64,000 nucleotides of DNA from Cognaticolwellia sediminilitoris. Lineage in GTDB: Bacteria > Pseudomonadota > Gammaproteobacteria > Enterobacterales > Alteromonadaceae. Made by a program: the position numbers and the translations under genes. The DNA is taken from assembly GCA_002104535.1 (NCBI GenBank), contig NBOG01000014.1:19974-83973 (forward strand), given 5' to 3'. Positions 46,446 through 56,324 of the stretch are shown piece by piece (position 1 is the first letter of the stretch; each line of letters opens with the position of its first letter). The notes under the pieces were generated by a model. That model had not been told where the DNA came from, did no database searches, and was given only the letters and a program-made list of their open reading frames with translations.

Positions 46446-48611
46446 TTAAGTGCGAGGTCGGGCAGTTTGCATTGCTTGTGCAAGTTCAACTACTGACTCC
46501 ACTTGGGAAAATTCTTCCATGCTGACGGGTAATTTTTGTAACCAGTTCGGGTGCTCATCAATGGTGCCTGGAATATTAACTTGCTCTACCACCTCTAACG
46601 CATCTTCAAGTGGTATTAGTTGAATATGACTTGGTGCATTCGCCATATATTTTTGTACTCCAAGGCTAAGTTCTCTGTTCATTGTTGCCGGCGCTTGTAT
46701 TGGTGCTTTGCTGATATCAATAACGTTAAGATCGTCTAAAGCAGCGACTAATAACTCTCGGTCTTGAACACGGCTATTACGTTCGTTTTGTCCCATTTCT
46801 TCAGTAGGATACAGCTTAAGTTGCTGGCGCCATTCTAAGTCTTTACCTGTCCACCAACCTGCGAGTGTTGGCAAATCATGAGTAGATACTGTCACCATAG
46901 ACTGTGCAGGGTATTGCTCAGGACGCTTGAAAAGCCCTGAATCCCAACGTTCAAAAAATAGCACTTTATATGAGAGTAAGCCGGCGCGTGCCATAATCTC
47001 GCCAAAACCCTCTGGCACAGTTCCTAAATCTTCGCCAATAACTACACAGTTATTACGGCGTGATTCTAAAGCAATAATGCGCAAAATATCTTCCAGTGGA
47101 AAGGTAATGTAAACCCCTTCATCGGCTTTCATACCGGGCGCTACCCAATATTGACGCATTAAGCCTAAAATATGATCGATGCGCAGGGCGCCAGCATATT
47201 GCATATTGCTACGCAGTGCTTTTACCAGTGGTTGATAGCCTTGCTCTTGAAGTGCAACAGGATTAATCGGCGTTAGCCCCCAGTCTTGACCAAGTGTGTT
47301 CATGGCATCTGGTGGTGCGCCAACCGCAGCACCAGCAACATAAACGTCTTTATCTGACCAAACATCAACGCCTGAGCCGTCACAACCTACGGCTAAATCT
47401 AGGTATAAACCAATTGGCATACCTAATTCTTTCGCTTGGTTAGCCACAGACTTTAATTGACGGTGCGCTAGCCACTGTACAAAGCAAAAGTAATCAATGC
47501 GTTCAGCGTTTTGTTGTTGAAATGCTTTTACTTCTTCACTGTTTGGCGCTTGATATGCTGTCGGCCAATTTGGCCAGCCGTAGGCGTTAAAGTCAGTTTT
47601 TCTAAAGTGTTCGTACAAGGCTTCAAAAGTTGCTAGTTGTAATAAGTCAGCGCCTTGTTGTACTTTAAAGTCGTTAAATTCCGCACTTTCGTTTGATGAA
47701 TTATGACTAAAGTCTTGAAACAATATTTCTAAAATTTGAAATTTAACATCAGCAACGGCTGGATAATCAATCAGCTCAGTTTGTTTTGCATAAGCAATCT
47801 TGTTTTGAATTTCTTCACTGTTAAGTCGTGTTTGCGCCGCTTGGCATGTCGCAAAGTTAGGCACTTTTTTTACATCGATATACAAAGTATTTAAAAAGCA
47901 GCGGCTGGTTGGCGAATAAGGACTACGGTGTGCAGGATTGTTTTGGTACAACGGGTGTAAAGGGTTTAAACCAATGGCTGATGCTTTTTGCTGTGCTGAT
48001 TGCTCAACAAGTTTTGCTAAGTCGCCAAAGTCACCCATACCTAAGTTATCAGCACTGGTTAATGAATATAATTGTGCGGCATAACCCCACATTTTGTCCT
48101 TTGAAGCTTCTTGTGGGCTATAACAAGTTTGCGGCGCATAGATTAACGGGCAGGTTGCTTGTTGATCACCAAAACTGACCGTTAATTGGTGATAACCTTG
48201 CGTTAACGTCGGTAGTGGTAGCTGGTATTTAGTAAATACTTGGCCGGCAATTGATACTGAATCTAACAAAGCTAAACTATCAAGCGAAATACTATCGCTA
48301 AGTGTTTCACCTGATTCTAGCGCAATGCTCCAATTAAGCTCAGTCGCCGCAGCGTTAGCTATACTGATTGTGACTTGTTGTTGATCAGCTTCAAGTTTAG
48401 CAATGTGCGTTGGCGGTAACATTTCACGCCAAGTTTTTTGCTCTAACTCGGTAATGCTAGCGCTGATTTTTTCATCGGATGAAAGATCATACCCCATGGC
48501 ACTCAACAACGATTGCCTCGCCTCATCTTTGGCATAAACTTGCTCGCCAAATGAGTTGGTATATGTCGCATGAAAGCCTACGAGTTCTGCAAGTTTCTCA
48601 ATTAAATTCAT
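46446..48611 (-). CDS. malQ: 4-alpha-glucanotransferase
   Basis: A 721-residue GH77 amylomaltase, which moves alpha-1,4-glucan segments between maltodextrins and releases glucose. Family motifs are WGYAAQLYSLTSADNLGMGD near residue 170, SPYSPTSRCFLNTLYIDV, GALRIDHILGLMRQYWVAPG with the nucleophile Asp near residue 477, VIGEDLGTVPEGF with the acid Glu near 527, and VSTHDLPTLAGWW. I chose the ATG at 48611 (MNLIEKLAEL), one base after the glgX stop, over an ATG 33 bp upstream that would overlap glgX. Its product feeds GlgP with longer chains. Confidence 0.92.
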   Translation of the reverse strand: MNLIEKLAELVGFHATYTNSFGEQVYAKDEARQSLLSAMGYDLSSDEKISASITELEQKTWREMLPPTHIAKLEADQQQVTISIANAAATELNWSIALESGETLSDSISLDSLALLDSVSIAGQVFTKYQLPLPTLTQGYHQLTVSFGDQQATCPLIYAPQTCYSPQEASKDKMWGYAAQLYSLTSADNLGMGDFGDLAKLVEQSAQQKASAIGLNPLHPLYQNNPAHRSPYSPTSRCFLNTLYIDVKKVPNFATCQAAQTRLNSEEIQNKIAYAKQTELIDYPAVADVKFQILEILFQDFSHNSSNESAEFNDFKVQQGADLLQLATFEALYEHFRKTDFNAYGWPNWPTAYQAPNSEEVKAFQQQNAERIDYFCFVQWLAHRQLKSVANQAKELGMPIGLYLDLAVGCDGSGVDVWSDKDVYVAGAAVGAPPDAMNTLGQDWGLTPINPVALQEQGYQPLVKALRSNMQYAGALRIDHILGLMRQYWVAPGMKADEGVYITFPLEDILRIIALESRRNNCVVIGEDLGTVPEGFGEIMARAGLLSYKVLFFERWDSGLFKRPEQYPAQSMVTVSTHDLPTLAGWWTGKDLEWRQQLKLYPTEEMGQNERNSRVQDRELLVAALDDLNVIDISKAPIQAPATMNRELSLGVQKYMANAPSHIQLIPLEDALEVVEQVNIPGTIDEHPNWLQKLPVSMEEFSQVESVVELAQAMQTARPRT

Positions 48612-48612
48612 T

Positions 48613-50955
48613 CTAGGTTTCTCTTTGCTTTTCGCTGTGCACATCGGTGCTAGCGTTATTATTTTTAAAATTTGAAGCTGACGTTTTTTGCTCTACAGTC
48701 GAACCGAGCTGTGCGACATTTACATCGGGTTGTGCACTATAAAAACTCAGTACTAAGCAGCTATGAGCCGCTATATTAATTTTTGATAAAGTCAGGTTTT
48801 GTTTGTTCTGGCTCGAGTTTTGAGGCTCGTCAGCGGTATTAATTAATTGTTGCCAATAACCCGAAAGTGCCGGCAGGGTATAATCAATTTCACACGGATG
48901 AGCATTGAAAATTACCAATAAAGCATCGTCTTGTCGGACACTTGCTACGTCGCAAGATGCTAAGTCGTCGGTTTGTGCGAGTAACATGGCAAAACACTTG
49001 ATTTCTTTATCCTGCCAATCAGCTACTTGCATGTATTGCCCATGGCAATTTAACCAATCAATGTCTTTTAAACCGGTTTTTTGTGATTTTTGCAGGCCAT
49101 GGTGGTAGTGAGTACGATTCAGTAACGGGTGCGCTTTTCGTAAAGCAATTAATTGTTTTACAAAATCAAGCTCAAAGGTTTTCGCTTCATTATTGTTGTT
49201 AATACTACTGCTGCTTTGCTGCGACCAATTCAGCCAAGATATTTCGTTATCTTGGCAATAGGCGTTGTTGTTGCCCATTTGGCTATTGCTCATTTCATCG
49301 CCAGCTAACAACATAGGCGTGCCTTGGGCAATAAATAAAGTGGTTAATAAATTACGTTTTTGTCGAGCTCTGAGTCGGTTAATAGTCGCGTTTTCAGACT
49401 TACCTTCAGGGCCAAAATTGCAACTAAAATTGCTGCCGTGTCCGTCTTGATTATTCTCACCGTTGGAGAAATTATTAGGTGTTTGGTAACTGACCAGATC
49501 ATCTAAAGTAAAACCATCGTGCGAAGTAATAAAATTAACGCTGGCGCTAGGGCGACGGCTTGGTTGTTCAAAAATATCACTTGAACCATGTAAACGTGCA
49601 GCAAATTCTGGCGCAATACCTTGATCGCCTCGCCAAAAGCGTCGACATGTATCACGAAAACGGTCGTTCCACTCTAACCAGCTTTTATCAAAGTTACCGA
49701 GTTGATAACCATCATTGCCAATATCCCAAGGCTCAGCAATCAGTTTGGTTTGTGCTAAAACCGGATCTTGTTTCAAGGCGGTGAAAAAGGCGTTATTAGC
49801 ATTAAATTGCGGGTTTTCTCGGCCTAAGATCGTGGCAAGATCAAAGCGGAAGCCATCTACTCCCATTACTTGAACCCAGTAACGTAAACTGTCAGTCACC
49901 AATTGAACTACGCGCGGATGAGCAATATTTAAAGTGTTGCCACAACCTGAGTAATTTTCATAAAAGCGCTTGTCTTTGTTTTGCAGACGATAATAACTAG
50001 CGTTGTCGATGCCTTTAAAGCTTAACGTTGGGCCAAGTTCATCACCTTCAGCGCTGTGGTTATAAACTACGTCTAAAATCACCTCAATACCGTGTTGATG
50101 AAAACGTTCAACCATGGCTCTAAATTCTGCTATGGCATTACTTGAGCAGTAATTGGCATGCGGTACGAAAAAACAGACACTGTTATAGCCCCAATAGTTG
50201 CTGAGGTTTTTTTCTTCAACAAATGCTTCATTTAAAAACTGATGAACGGGCATTAATTCTATGCTGGTAACGCCTAAAGAGAGTAGGTATTGGATAATAT
50301 TTTCATGCGCTAAACCAGCAAAGGTTCCCTGTAATTCAATCGGCACATTGGGATGCTGTGCGGTAAAACCTTTTACATGTAATTCATAAATAATGCTGTC
50401 ACGCTGGCGCACTTTCGGGTGAGACAGACAGTCAGTTAATTGCTCAGGATCGGTAACCACACATTTAGGCATTACTTGGGCATTATCTTGAAGATCTAGC
50501 GTTAAGTCTTGCTCTGGGCTGTTTTTCTCAAGCTTAGCGCTTGGCTTAGTTGTCGAGTTGTCAGTTTGCAGGTCCGTATTTTGATAAGAAAAGTTTAATG
50601 GCGAATTTTTAACTGCGCCATGTAAGGCTTTGGCGTATGGGTCGAGCAATAATTTTGCTGGATTAAAACAGTGACCATTATGTGGCTCAAATGGCCCGTA
50701 AACACGGTAACCGTATAATGTGCCCGGCTTTAAATTCTCGACAAAGCCATGAAAAACCTCATCGGTATATTCAGGTAACACTAAGCGTTGAATTTCATGC
50801 TCGCCACTTTCATCAAACAGACATAACTCGACCTTTTCTGCATGGGCAGAAAATAGGGCAAAGTTAGTGCCGTCTTGCTCATTTTCGCCATTCGCACGAG
50901 TAAAGCTAGCACCTAATGGGTAATTACGGCCTGATTTGATAGTAAAGTGACTCAC
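48613..50955 (-). CDS. glgX: Glycogen debranching enzyme GlgX (isoamylase type)
   Basis: A 780-residue GH13_11 enzyme that removes alpha-1,6 branches left on phosphorylase limit dextrin. An N-terminal CBM48 domain (GASFTRANGENEQDGTNFAL, GTLYGYRVYGPFEPHNGHCF) precedes the barrel. GYNSVCFFVPHANY, DVVYNHSAEGDELGPTLSFK, GVDGFRFDLATILGRE (nucleophile near residue 370), LIAEPWDIG and NFITSHDGFTLDDLVSYQ are classic GlgX motifs. It is longer than E. coli GlgX (657) owing to an insert around residues 130-170 and a C-terminal low-complexity tail. The stop is one base from the malQ ATG, and its ATG lies 4 bp after the glgB stop codon. Confidence 0.93.
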   Translation of the reverse strand: MSHFTIKSGRNYPLGASFTRANGENEQDGTNFALFSAHAEKVELCLFDESGEHEIQRLVLPEYTDEVFHGFVENLKPGTLYGYRVYGPFEPHNGHCFNPAKLLLDPYAKALHGAVKNSPLNFSYQNTDLQTDNSTTKPSAKLEKNSPEQDLTLDLQDNAQVMPKCVVTDPEQLTDCLSHPKVRQRDSIIYELHVKGFTAQHPNVPIELQGTFAGLAHENIIQYLLSLGVTSIELMPVHQFLNEAFVEEKNLSNYWGYNSVCFFVPHANYCSSNAIAEFRAMVERFHQHGIEVILDVVYNHSAEGDELGPTLSFKGIDNASYYRLQNKDKRFYENYSGCGNTLNIAHPRVVQLVTDSLRYWVQVMGVDGFRFDLATILGRENPQFNANNAFFTALKQDPVLAQTKLIAEPWDIGNDGYQLGNFDKSWLEWNDRFRDTCRRFWRGDQGIAPEFAARLHGSSDIFEQPSRRPSASVNFITSHDGFTLDDLVSYQTPNNFSNGENNQDGHGSNFSCNFGPEGKSENATINRLRARQKRNLLTTLFIAQGTPMLLAGDEMSNSQMGNNNAYCQDNEISWLNWSQQSSSSINNNNEAKTFELDFVKQLIALRKAHPLLNRTHYHHGLQKSQKTGLKDIDWLNCHGQYMQVADWQDKEIKCFAMLLAQTDDLASCDVASVRQDDALLVIFNAHPCEIDYTLPALSGYWQQLINTADEPQNSSQNKQNLTLSKINIAAHSCLVLSFYSAQPDVNVAQLGSTVEQKTSASNFKNNNASTDVHSEKQRET

Positions 50956-50959
50956 AGGA

Positions 50960-53230
50960 TTATAGCGCTCCTGTTAAGCTAAATATTACCGTTGCCATTG
51001 GCGGTACGGTGATATTGATACGATGAGCTTGTCCTTGCCATGGCGCATTTTCACTTTTAACACCAGAAAAATTGCCATGATTCGAACCGGCATAAATTTC
51101 TCGGTCAGTGTTGAGCAACTCATGATAACAACCCGCATCAGGTACGCCGACGCTAAAGTCATGAAGTACTTGATTGCTAAAGTTACAAACCACGATAACC
51201 GGAGTACTGCCTTGCTCGCCATAGCGAATAAAACTGTAGGTAGATTGCTTGGCATTTTCATGATCTAACCAAGCAAAACCCTCTTGTTGACAGTCTTTTT
51301 GATATAACGCTGGCGTTGTAGTGTAGAGCTTATTTAAGTCTTTCACTAAACGTTGCACACCGCTATGCCAATGAATATCTAATTGATGCCAATCAAGTGC
51401 TTGATCATGGTTCCACTCTTTACCTTGGGCAAATTCACAGCCCATAAAGAGTAGTTTTTTACCGGGATGTGCCCACATAAAACCGTAGTAAGCGCGTAAA
51501 TTCGCAAATTGTTGCCAAGCATCACCGGGCATTTTCGCGATAAGTGAGCCTTTGCCGTGCACGACTTCGTCATGACTTAGCGGCAGGACAAAGTTTTCAT
51601 CAAATGCGTAAACCAAACCAAAGCTCAATTCATTGTGATGATGTTGCCGATGAATAGGATCGCGTTTCATGTACTCTAGGCTGTCATTCATCCACCCCAT
51701 GTTCCACTTATAGCCGAAACCTAGACCACCATTGTCGGTTGGGCGTGACACTCCTGGCCAAGAAGTTGATTCTTCTGCAACTGAAAATGTCCCGGGATAA
51801 AGCGCATAAAGCTCTTCGTTAAAGCGCTGTAAAAAATCAACCGCTTCTAAATTTTCACGACCACCATGTTTGTTAGGGATCCATTCACCTTCTTTTCGGC
51901 TGTAATCTAAATACAACATGGAAGCGACTGCATCAACACGAATACCGTCAACATGATAAGTATCAAGCCAGTGCAGGGCACTTGCTCGCAAAAAATTGGC
52001 AACTTCAACACGACCGTAATTATAAATCAGGGTATTCCAATCAGGATGAAAACCTTGACGCGGATCGGCGTGTTCAAATAAATGACTGCCATCAAATTTT
52101 GCTAAACCATGTTCATCACTTGGAAAATGCCCCGGCACCCAATCAATTAACAAACCTAAGTTTGCTTGGTGACATTGGTCGACAAAATATTGAAAGTCTT
52201 CGGCATTACCAAAACGCGAACTTGGGGCAAATAAACCGACCGGTTGATAACCCCATGAGCCATCAAATGGAAATTCACTGACCGGCATGAGTTGTAAATG
52301 AGTAAAACCCATCGCCAAGGTATAAGGAATAAGCTTATCGGCAATAGTGCGATAATTTAAGTAATGGTTGTTTTCATCACGCTGCCACGAGCCTAAATGC
52401 ACTTCATAAATTGAGATAGCTGCATCTCGGCTATTACGTTTCGCACGTTCTTTAAGCCATTGTTGATCTTGCCATGGATACGGTTTTTCGCTGCCAACTA
52501 CTGAAGCAGTGTCAGGGCGGTATTGTGCCTGTATGCCAAAAGGATCTGCTTTTGCTGGTAATACATTGCCATTGCTGTCTTTTAGCTGAAACTTATATAA
52601 AGCCCCGGCTTCAATGTTAGGAATAAACAGCGTCCAGTAACCGCTTTGCTGACCATGAAAATTAGCATTGGTCATTGGATGACAACGACTATCCCAATGA
52701 TTGAAATCGCCAATAACACTGACTTGACTAGCATTGGGGGCCCAAACAGTAAAGCTACAGCCAGATACTTGTCGGCCAGAAATAGTGCTTAATTGCTTAA
52801 GGTGTGCGCCGAGTTTTTTATAAGCACTTTGATGATTACCTTCACGTAACAAGTGCAGGTCGAGTTCACCTAAAATTTGTACTGAGGAAAATGCAAAAGC
52901 GTCATCACAGATAACGCTTTGTTTTTCATTGTTGATTTCGGTTGTAATACGCAGCTGATAACAAAATGGTTTTTTTCTTCTCAGCTTTAGTGAGTACAAA
53001 CCTTGCGGCGATATGAGCTTAAGTTTACCGAGCGACTTTTGCGTTTTACTATCGAGTATTTCCAGGCAGTTATCAGCATTGCTATCAGTGTTATGGTTAG
53101 CTAATTCTGGTTTAAAAACCGTGATCACTTGATAACCCGAAGCCGCATCGGGGTGTAAGCCCAACACTTGCTCAGGATTTTGGTGACTAGCATCAACTAC
53201 GCTAGTTAACTCACGGTTTGTTATTGCCAT
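50960..53230 (-). CDS. glgB: 1,4-alpha-glucan branching enzyme
   Basis: A 756-residue GH13_9 enzyme that creates alpha-1,6 branches in glycogen. Two N-terminal beta domains are present: an N1 domain (residues about 10-120) and the CBM48 domain (SGCSFTVWAPNASQVSVIGD, FNHWDSRCHPM). The barrel has YEVHLGSWQRDENNHYLNYR, DWVPGHFPSDEHGLAKFDGS, GIRVDAVASMLYLDYSRKEG (nucleophile near residue 433), FSVAEESTSWPGVS (acid near 483) and LPLSHDEVVHGKGSLIAKMP. The ATG at 53230 has AAAGGA 6-7 bp upstream; an earlier in-frame ATG at 53290 would overlap glgP. No glgA or glgC is in the window. Confidence 0.94.
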   Translation of the reverse strand: MAITNRELTSVVDASHQNPEQVLGLHPDAASGYQVITVFKPELANHNTDSNADNCLEILDSKTQKSLGKLKLISPQGLYSLKLRRKKPFCYQLRITTEINNEKQSVICDDAFAFSSVQILGELDLHLLREGNHQSAYKKLGAHLKQLSTISGRQVSGCSFTVWAPNASQVSVIGDFNHWDSRCHPMTNANFHGQQSGYWTLFIPNIEAGALYKFQLKDSNGNVLPAKADPFGIQAQYRPDTASVVGSEKPYPWQDQQWLKERAKRNSRDAAISIYEVHLGSWQRDENNHYLNYRTIADKLIPYTLAMGFTHLQLMPVSEFPFDGSWGYQPVGLFAPSSRFGNAEDFQYFVDQCHQANLGLLIDWVPGHFPSDEHGLAKFDGSHLFEHADPRQGFHPDWNTLIYNYGRVEVANFLRASALHWLDTYHVDGIRVDAVASMLYLDYSRKEGEWIPNKHGGRENLEAVDFLQRFNEELYALYPGTFSVAEESTSWPGVSRPTDNGGLGFGYKWNMGWMNDSLEYMKRDPIHRQHHHNELSFGLVYAFDENFVLPLSHDEVVHGKGSLIAKMPGDAWQQFANLRAYYGFMWAHPGKKLLFMGCEFAQGKEWNHDQALDWHQLDIHWHSGVQRLVKDLNKLYTTTPALYQKDCQQEGFAWLDHENAKQSTYSFIRYGEQGSTPVIVVCNFSNQVLHDFSVGVPDAGCYHELLNTDREIYAGSNHGNFSGVKSENAPWQGQAHRINITVPPMATVIFSLTGAL

Positions 53231-53265
53231 TGTTTGTCCTTTATTGTCCGTTAAATTGCTTTTGG

Positions 53266-55776
53266 TTAAACACTTGGCGTTAAATGCCAAATGTTTTGCA
53301 CGTAATCTTCAATTGAACGGTCAGAATTAAACTTACCCATTAAAGCGGTATTTAAAATGGCCATTTTTGCCCATTGCTGTTTATTTTTATAAGCTTTGTC
53401 TAATGCTTGATGAGCGTCAGAATAGCTTTGAAAATCAGCTAACACTTTGTACGGGTCGCCGCCTTCTAAGAACGATCGTTTAACCGCCGATAATTCGCCG
53501 GCATTGCCAGGCGTAAAGTAATCAGTGTCTAACCAATCTAAACAAGCGCGTATTTCAGCATTATCTTGATAGTATTGTGTTGAGTTATAACCTTGTGCAT
53601 CTAAGGCTTTAACTTCATCAACCGTTAAGCCGAAGATAAAGATATTGTCGTCGCCAACTTCTTCAGCTATTTCGATATTGGCGCCATCAAGTGTGCCGAT
53701 AGTCACCGCGCCGTTTAACGCTAACTTCATGTTACCGGTACCTGACGCTTCTTTACCTGCCGTTGAAATTTGCTCAGAAACATCGGCTGCTGGAATGATT
53801 TTTTCGGCCAAGCTAACTCGATAATTCGGTAAAAACACCACTTTCAACTTGTCTTGGATACGAACATCGTTATTAATTTTTTCAGCTATTTTATTAGTCG
53901 CGTAAATAATTTCTTTTGCTAGTTCGTAGCCTGGTGCTGCTTTAGCGCCAAAAATAAATACCCGAGGTTGCATATCCAGTTCAGGGTTCGCTAATAAACG
54001 ACGGTACAACGCTAAAATGTGCAACAAATTCAAATGCTGACGTTTGTATTCATGTAAACGCTTAATTTGCACATCAAAAATTGCATCAGGGCTGACCGTA
54101 ATGCCAGTAAGTGCTTTAATTTCTTTGGTTAAGGCAATTTTGTTTTGATGCTTTATCGCCATAAATTCTTGCTGAAATTTAGCGTCATCGGCATATTTTG
54201 CCAATTCACTTAAACTGTTAAGGTCCTTCGCCCAATCGCCTTTAATGGTGCTATCAAGTAAAGCGGCAAGTAATGGGTTACAGGCTTTTAACCAGCGGCG
54301 CGGGGTAATACCGTTAGTCACGTTAGTTAACTTTGTTGGCCATAACTGATGAAATTCAGGGAACAAGTCTTGTTTAACTAGGTCAGAGTGAATTTGCGCT
54401 ACACCATTAACTTTATGTGCAGTAACAACACAAAGATGCGCCATTCTAACTGTACGCTCATGACCTTCTTCAATTAACGACAAACGCGCGCGCATTTCGA
54501 TATTGTTTGGCCAAAGCGCTTGTACGTCATTATTTAAAAATGCTTCATTAATACGGTACAAAATAGTTAAGTGGCGCGGTAATACACGTTCAAATAACGA
54601 AACTGACCATTTTTCTAACGCTTCTGGCAATAACGTGTGGTTAGTGTAAGCAAAAACTTTTTGACAAATAGCCCAAGCATTATCCCAATCAATGTTATGT
54701 TGATCGATTAACGTGCGCATTAATTCAAGTATCGCGATAGTTGGATGGGTGTCGTTTAATTGAATCGCTACTTTTTCACAAAATACCGACCAATTTTTGC
54801 TATCAGCAATTAAGCCGTATTGGCTTTCAAAGCGAGCAATGATGTCTTGAACAGAACAGGCACAGAAGAAATATTGTTGCACAAAACGTAGCTCTTTACC
54901 TGCGTCATGTTCGTCATTTGGGTAAAGTACTTTTGAAACAGTTTCGGCTGCAACTTGCTGTTTATGTGCGCTTAAAAAGTTACCTTGATTGAATTTATCC
55001 CAATCAAAAGCGTCATCAGCTCGACATTCCCAAAGGCGCAGGGCATTCACTGTTTGCGAGTTGTAACCAACAATTGGCACATCCCAAGGTACGCCTTTAA
55101 GCATTTTACCGGCATGCCAAATGGCTTTTACGCTACCGTCTGCTTGAGCGACTTCTTCAACATGACCGTAAAGCGGAATAGTTTGAGTCGATTCAATTCG
55201 GCAAATTTCCCATGGGCTACCAAATTCACGCCACATATCAGGTGCTTCAATTTGCTGACCATCAACAAAGCTTTGTTTGAATAAACCATGCTGATAATGC
55301 ACGCCATAACCCATGGCATTGTAATCAAGGGTGGCAAGTGAGTCTAAGAAACACGCAGCTAAACGGCCTAAACCGCCATTACCTAAAGCTAAATCGGCGC
55401 CTTCTTCACAAAGGTCTGCCAATTCAAAACCCATTTGTTTCAGAGCTGTTTCAGTATTGGTGTATAAGTCTAAATTATGTAAATTATTCGACAGCAAACG
55501 TCCCATTAAGTATTCAAGCGATAAATAGTTAACTGATTTTGCTTCGTTTTGTTGTTGGCGAACTTTAGTGTTTTGAAGCTTTTCAACGATAATGTCGTTA
55601 AGTGCAAGGGAAGTAGCACGCCAATAGGCAGGCTTTGGGTCAGCACAAGCTTGCTCACTTTGGGTGAAAAGTAAGTGGTGTTCTATACGTTGGCTAATTT
55701 CTGCCACAGTCATTGTCGGCATTTTAGCGTTAACAGCTGACTTGGTTTCAGTCGATTTTTTTGTTTTGGTAACCAT
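53266..55776 (-). CDS. glgP: Glycogen/maltodextrin phosphorylase
   Basis: An 836-residue GT35 phosphorylase releasing glucose-1-phosphate from alpha-1,4-glucan ends. Signatures are SLEYLMGRLLSNNLHNLDLY, ALGNGGLGRLAACFLDSLAT, YGVHYQHGLFKQSFVDGQQ, VAIQLNDTHPTIAILELMR, TNVTNGITPRRWL, FGAKAAPGYELAKEIIYAT, and the pyridoxal-phosphate lysine in GTGNMKLALNGAVTIGTLDG near residue 682. All are intact. The ATG at 55776 gives a length near the family norm; an ATG at 55860 would add 28 residues, and neither has a strong ribosome-binding site. It is the first gene of the operon, behind two operator-like palindromes. Confidence 0.94.
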   Translation of the reverse strand: MVTKTKKSTETKSAVNAKMPTMTVAEISQRIEHHLLFTQSEQACADPKPAYWRATSLALNDIIVEKLQNTKVRQQQNEAKSVNYLSLEYLMGRLLSNNLHNLDLYTNTETALKQMGFELADLCEEGADLALGNGGLGRLAACFLDSLATLDYNAMGYGVHYQHGLFKQSFVDGQQIEAPDMWREFGSPWEICRIESTQTIPLYGHVEEVAQADGSVKAIWHAGKMLKGVPWDVPIVGYNSQTVNALRLWECRADDAFDWDKFNQGNFLSAHKQQVAAETVSKVLYPNDEHDAGKELRFVQQYFFCACSVQDIIARFESQYGLIADSKNWSVFCEKVAIQLNDTHPTIAILELMRTLIDQHNIDWDNAWAICQKVFAYTNHTLLPEALEKWSVSLFERVLPRHLTILYRINEAFLNNDVQALWPNNIEMRARLSLIEEGHERTVRMAHLCVVTAHKVNGVAQIHSDLVKQDLFPEFHQLWPTKLTNVTNGITPRRWLKACNPLLAALLDSTIKGDWAKDLNSLSELAKYADDAKFQQEFMAIKHQNKIALTKEIKALTGITVSPDAIFDVQIKRLHEYKRQHLNLLHILALYRRLLANPELDMQPRVFIFGAKAAPGYELAKEIIYATNKIAEKINNDVRIQDKLKVVFLPNYRVSLAEKIIPAADVSEQISTAGKEASGTGNMKLALNGAVTIGTLDGANIEIAEEVGDDNIFIFGLTVDEVKALDAQGYNSTQYYQDNAEIRACLDWLDTDYFTPGNAGELSAVKRSFLEGGDPYKVLADFQSYSDAHQALDKAYKNKQQWAKMAILNTALMGKFNSDRSIEDYVQNIWHLTPSV

Positions 55777-56041
55777 ATTAACTACAAACTCTTTTATCGG
55801 ACATTGTATTGTCGGTAAATTTTCACTTCGCAAACTACTGATAAAGTGAAGAAACGGCATGTCTGTTGTTAATCCGTTAACCAGACAATTTATACACCAA
55901 GCAAATAAACGTAATATTTCGCTTAGTATTTTGATGGAGCGACCATCTCGATATTTAACTAGCTAAAAAATAAATTGAAAACGACTAGTTAATTTAGCGC
56001 CTGAATTTATTATGCCGATGTCAGTAATTAGAGCAATAAAC

Positions 56042-56055
56042 TACATACGTATGCA
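56042..56055. promoter_or_regulatory. LacI-type operator 4
   Basis: TACATACGTATGCA in the glgP-regulator intergenic region, one base from the perfect palindrome. Its centre is 39 bp from operator 5, so cooperative binding is possible. Confidence 0.8.
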
Positions 56056-56080
56056 CAGCAGAAAATTTGGCTATAATCCA

Positions 56081-56094
56081 TGCATACGTATGCA
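56081..56094. promoter_or_regulatory. LacI-type operator 5, perfect palindrome
   Basis: TGCATACGTATGCA, fully symmetrical over 14 bp with a central CG, as expected for a LacI-family dimer site. Confidence 0.87.
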
Positions 56095-56324
56095 TTTTAA
56101 GCTTTTAGCATCAGTATCTGGCAGTATTTTGTTTTGCTGGATTTGAATGACAGAATAATAATTTTTTCTGTGCTTGTTAGATTGGTTTTACGGTAGGTAA
56201 AAGTTCAGTAGAATTTATTACGACAGGTGTTTAAAATATCATTGAATTTAGCTGCAATTAAACTATGTACTTAGCTTAAACCCTCGGTTAGTATAAATAA
56301 TATATTATAATTTATGGGAATGTC

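Larger units (their letters stand above)
55777..56324. promoter_or_regulatory. glgP - LacI regulator divergent control region
   Basis: 548 bp without a gene. Two operator-like palindromes lie 39 bp apart near its centre, 187-317 bp from either start. Both the glg operon and the regulator gene itself could be controlled from here. No other structure is obvious. Confidence 0.7.
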
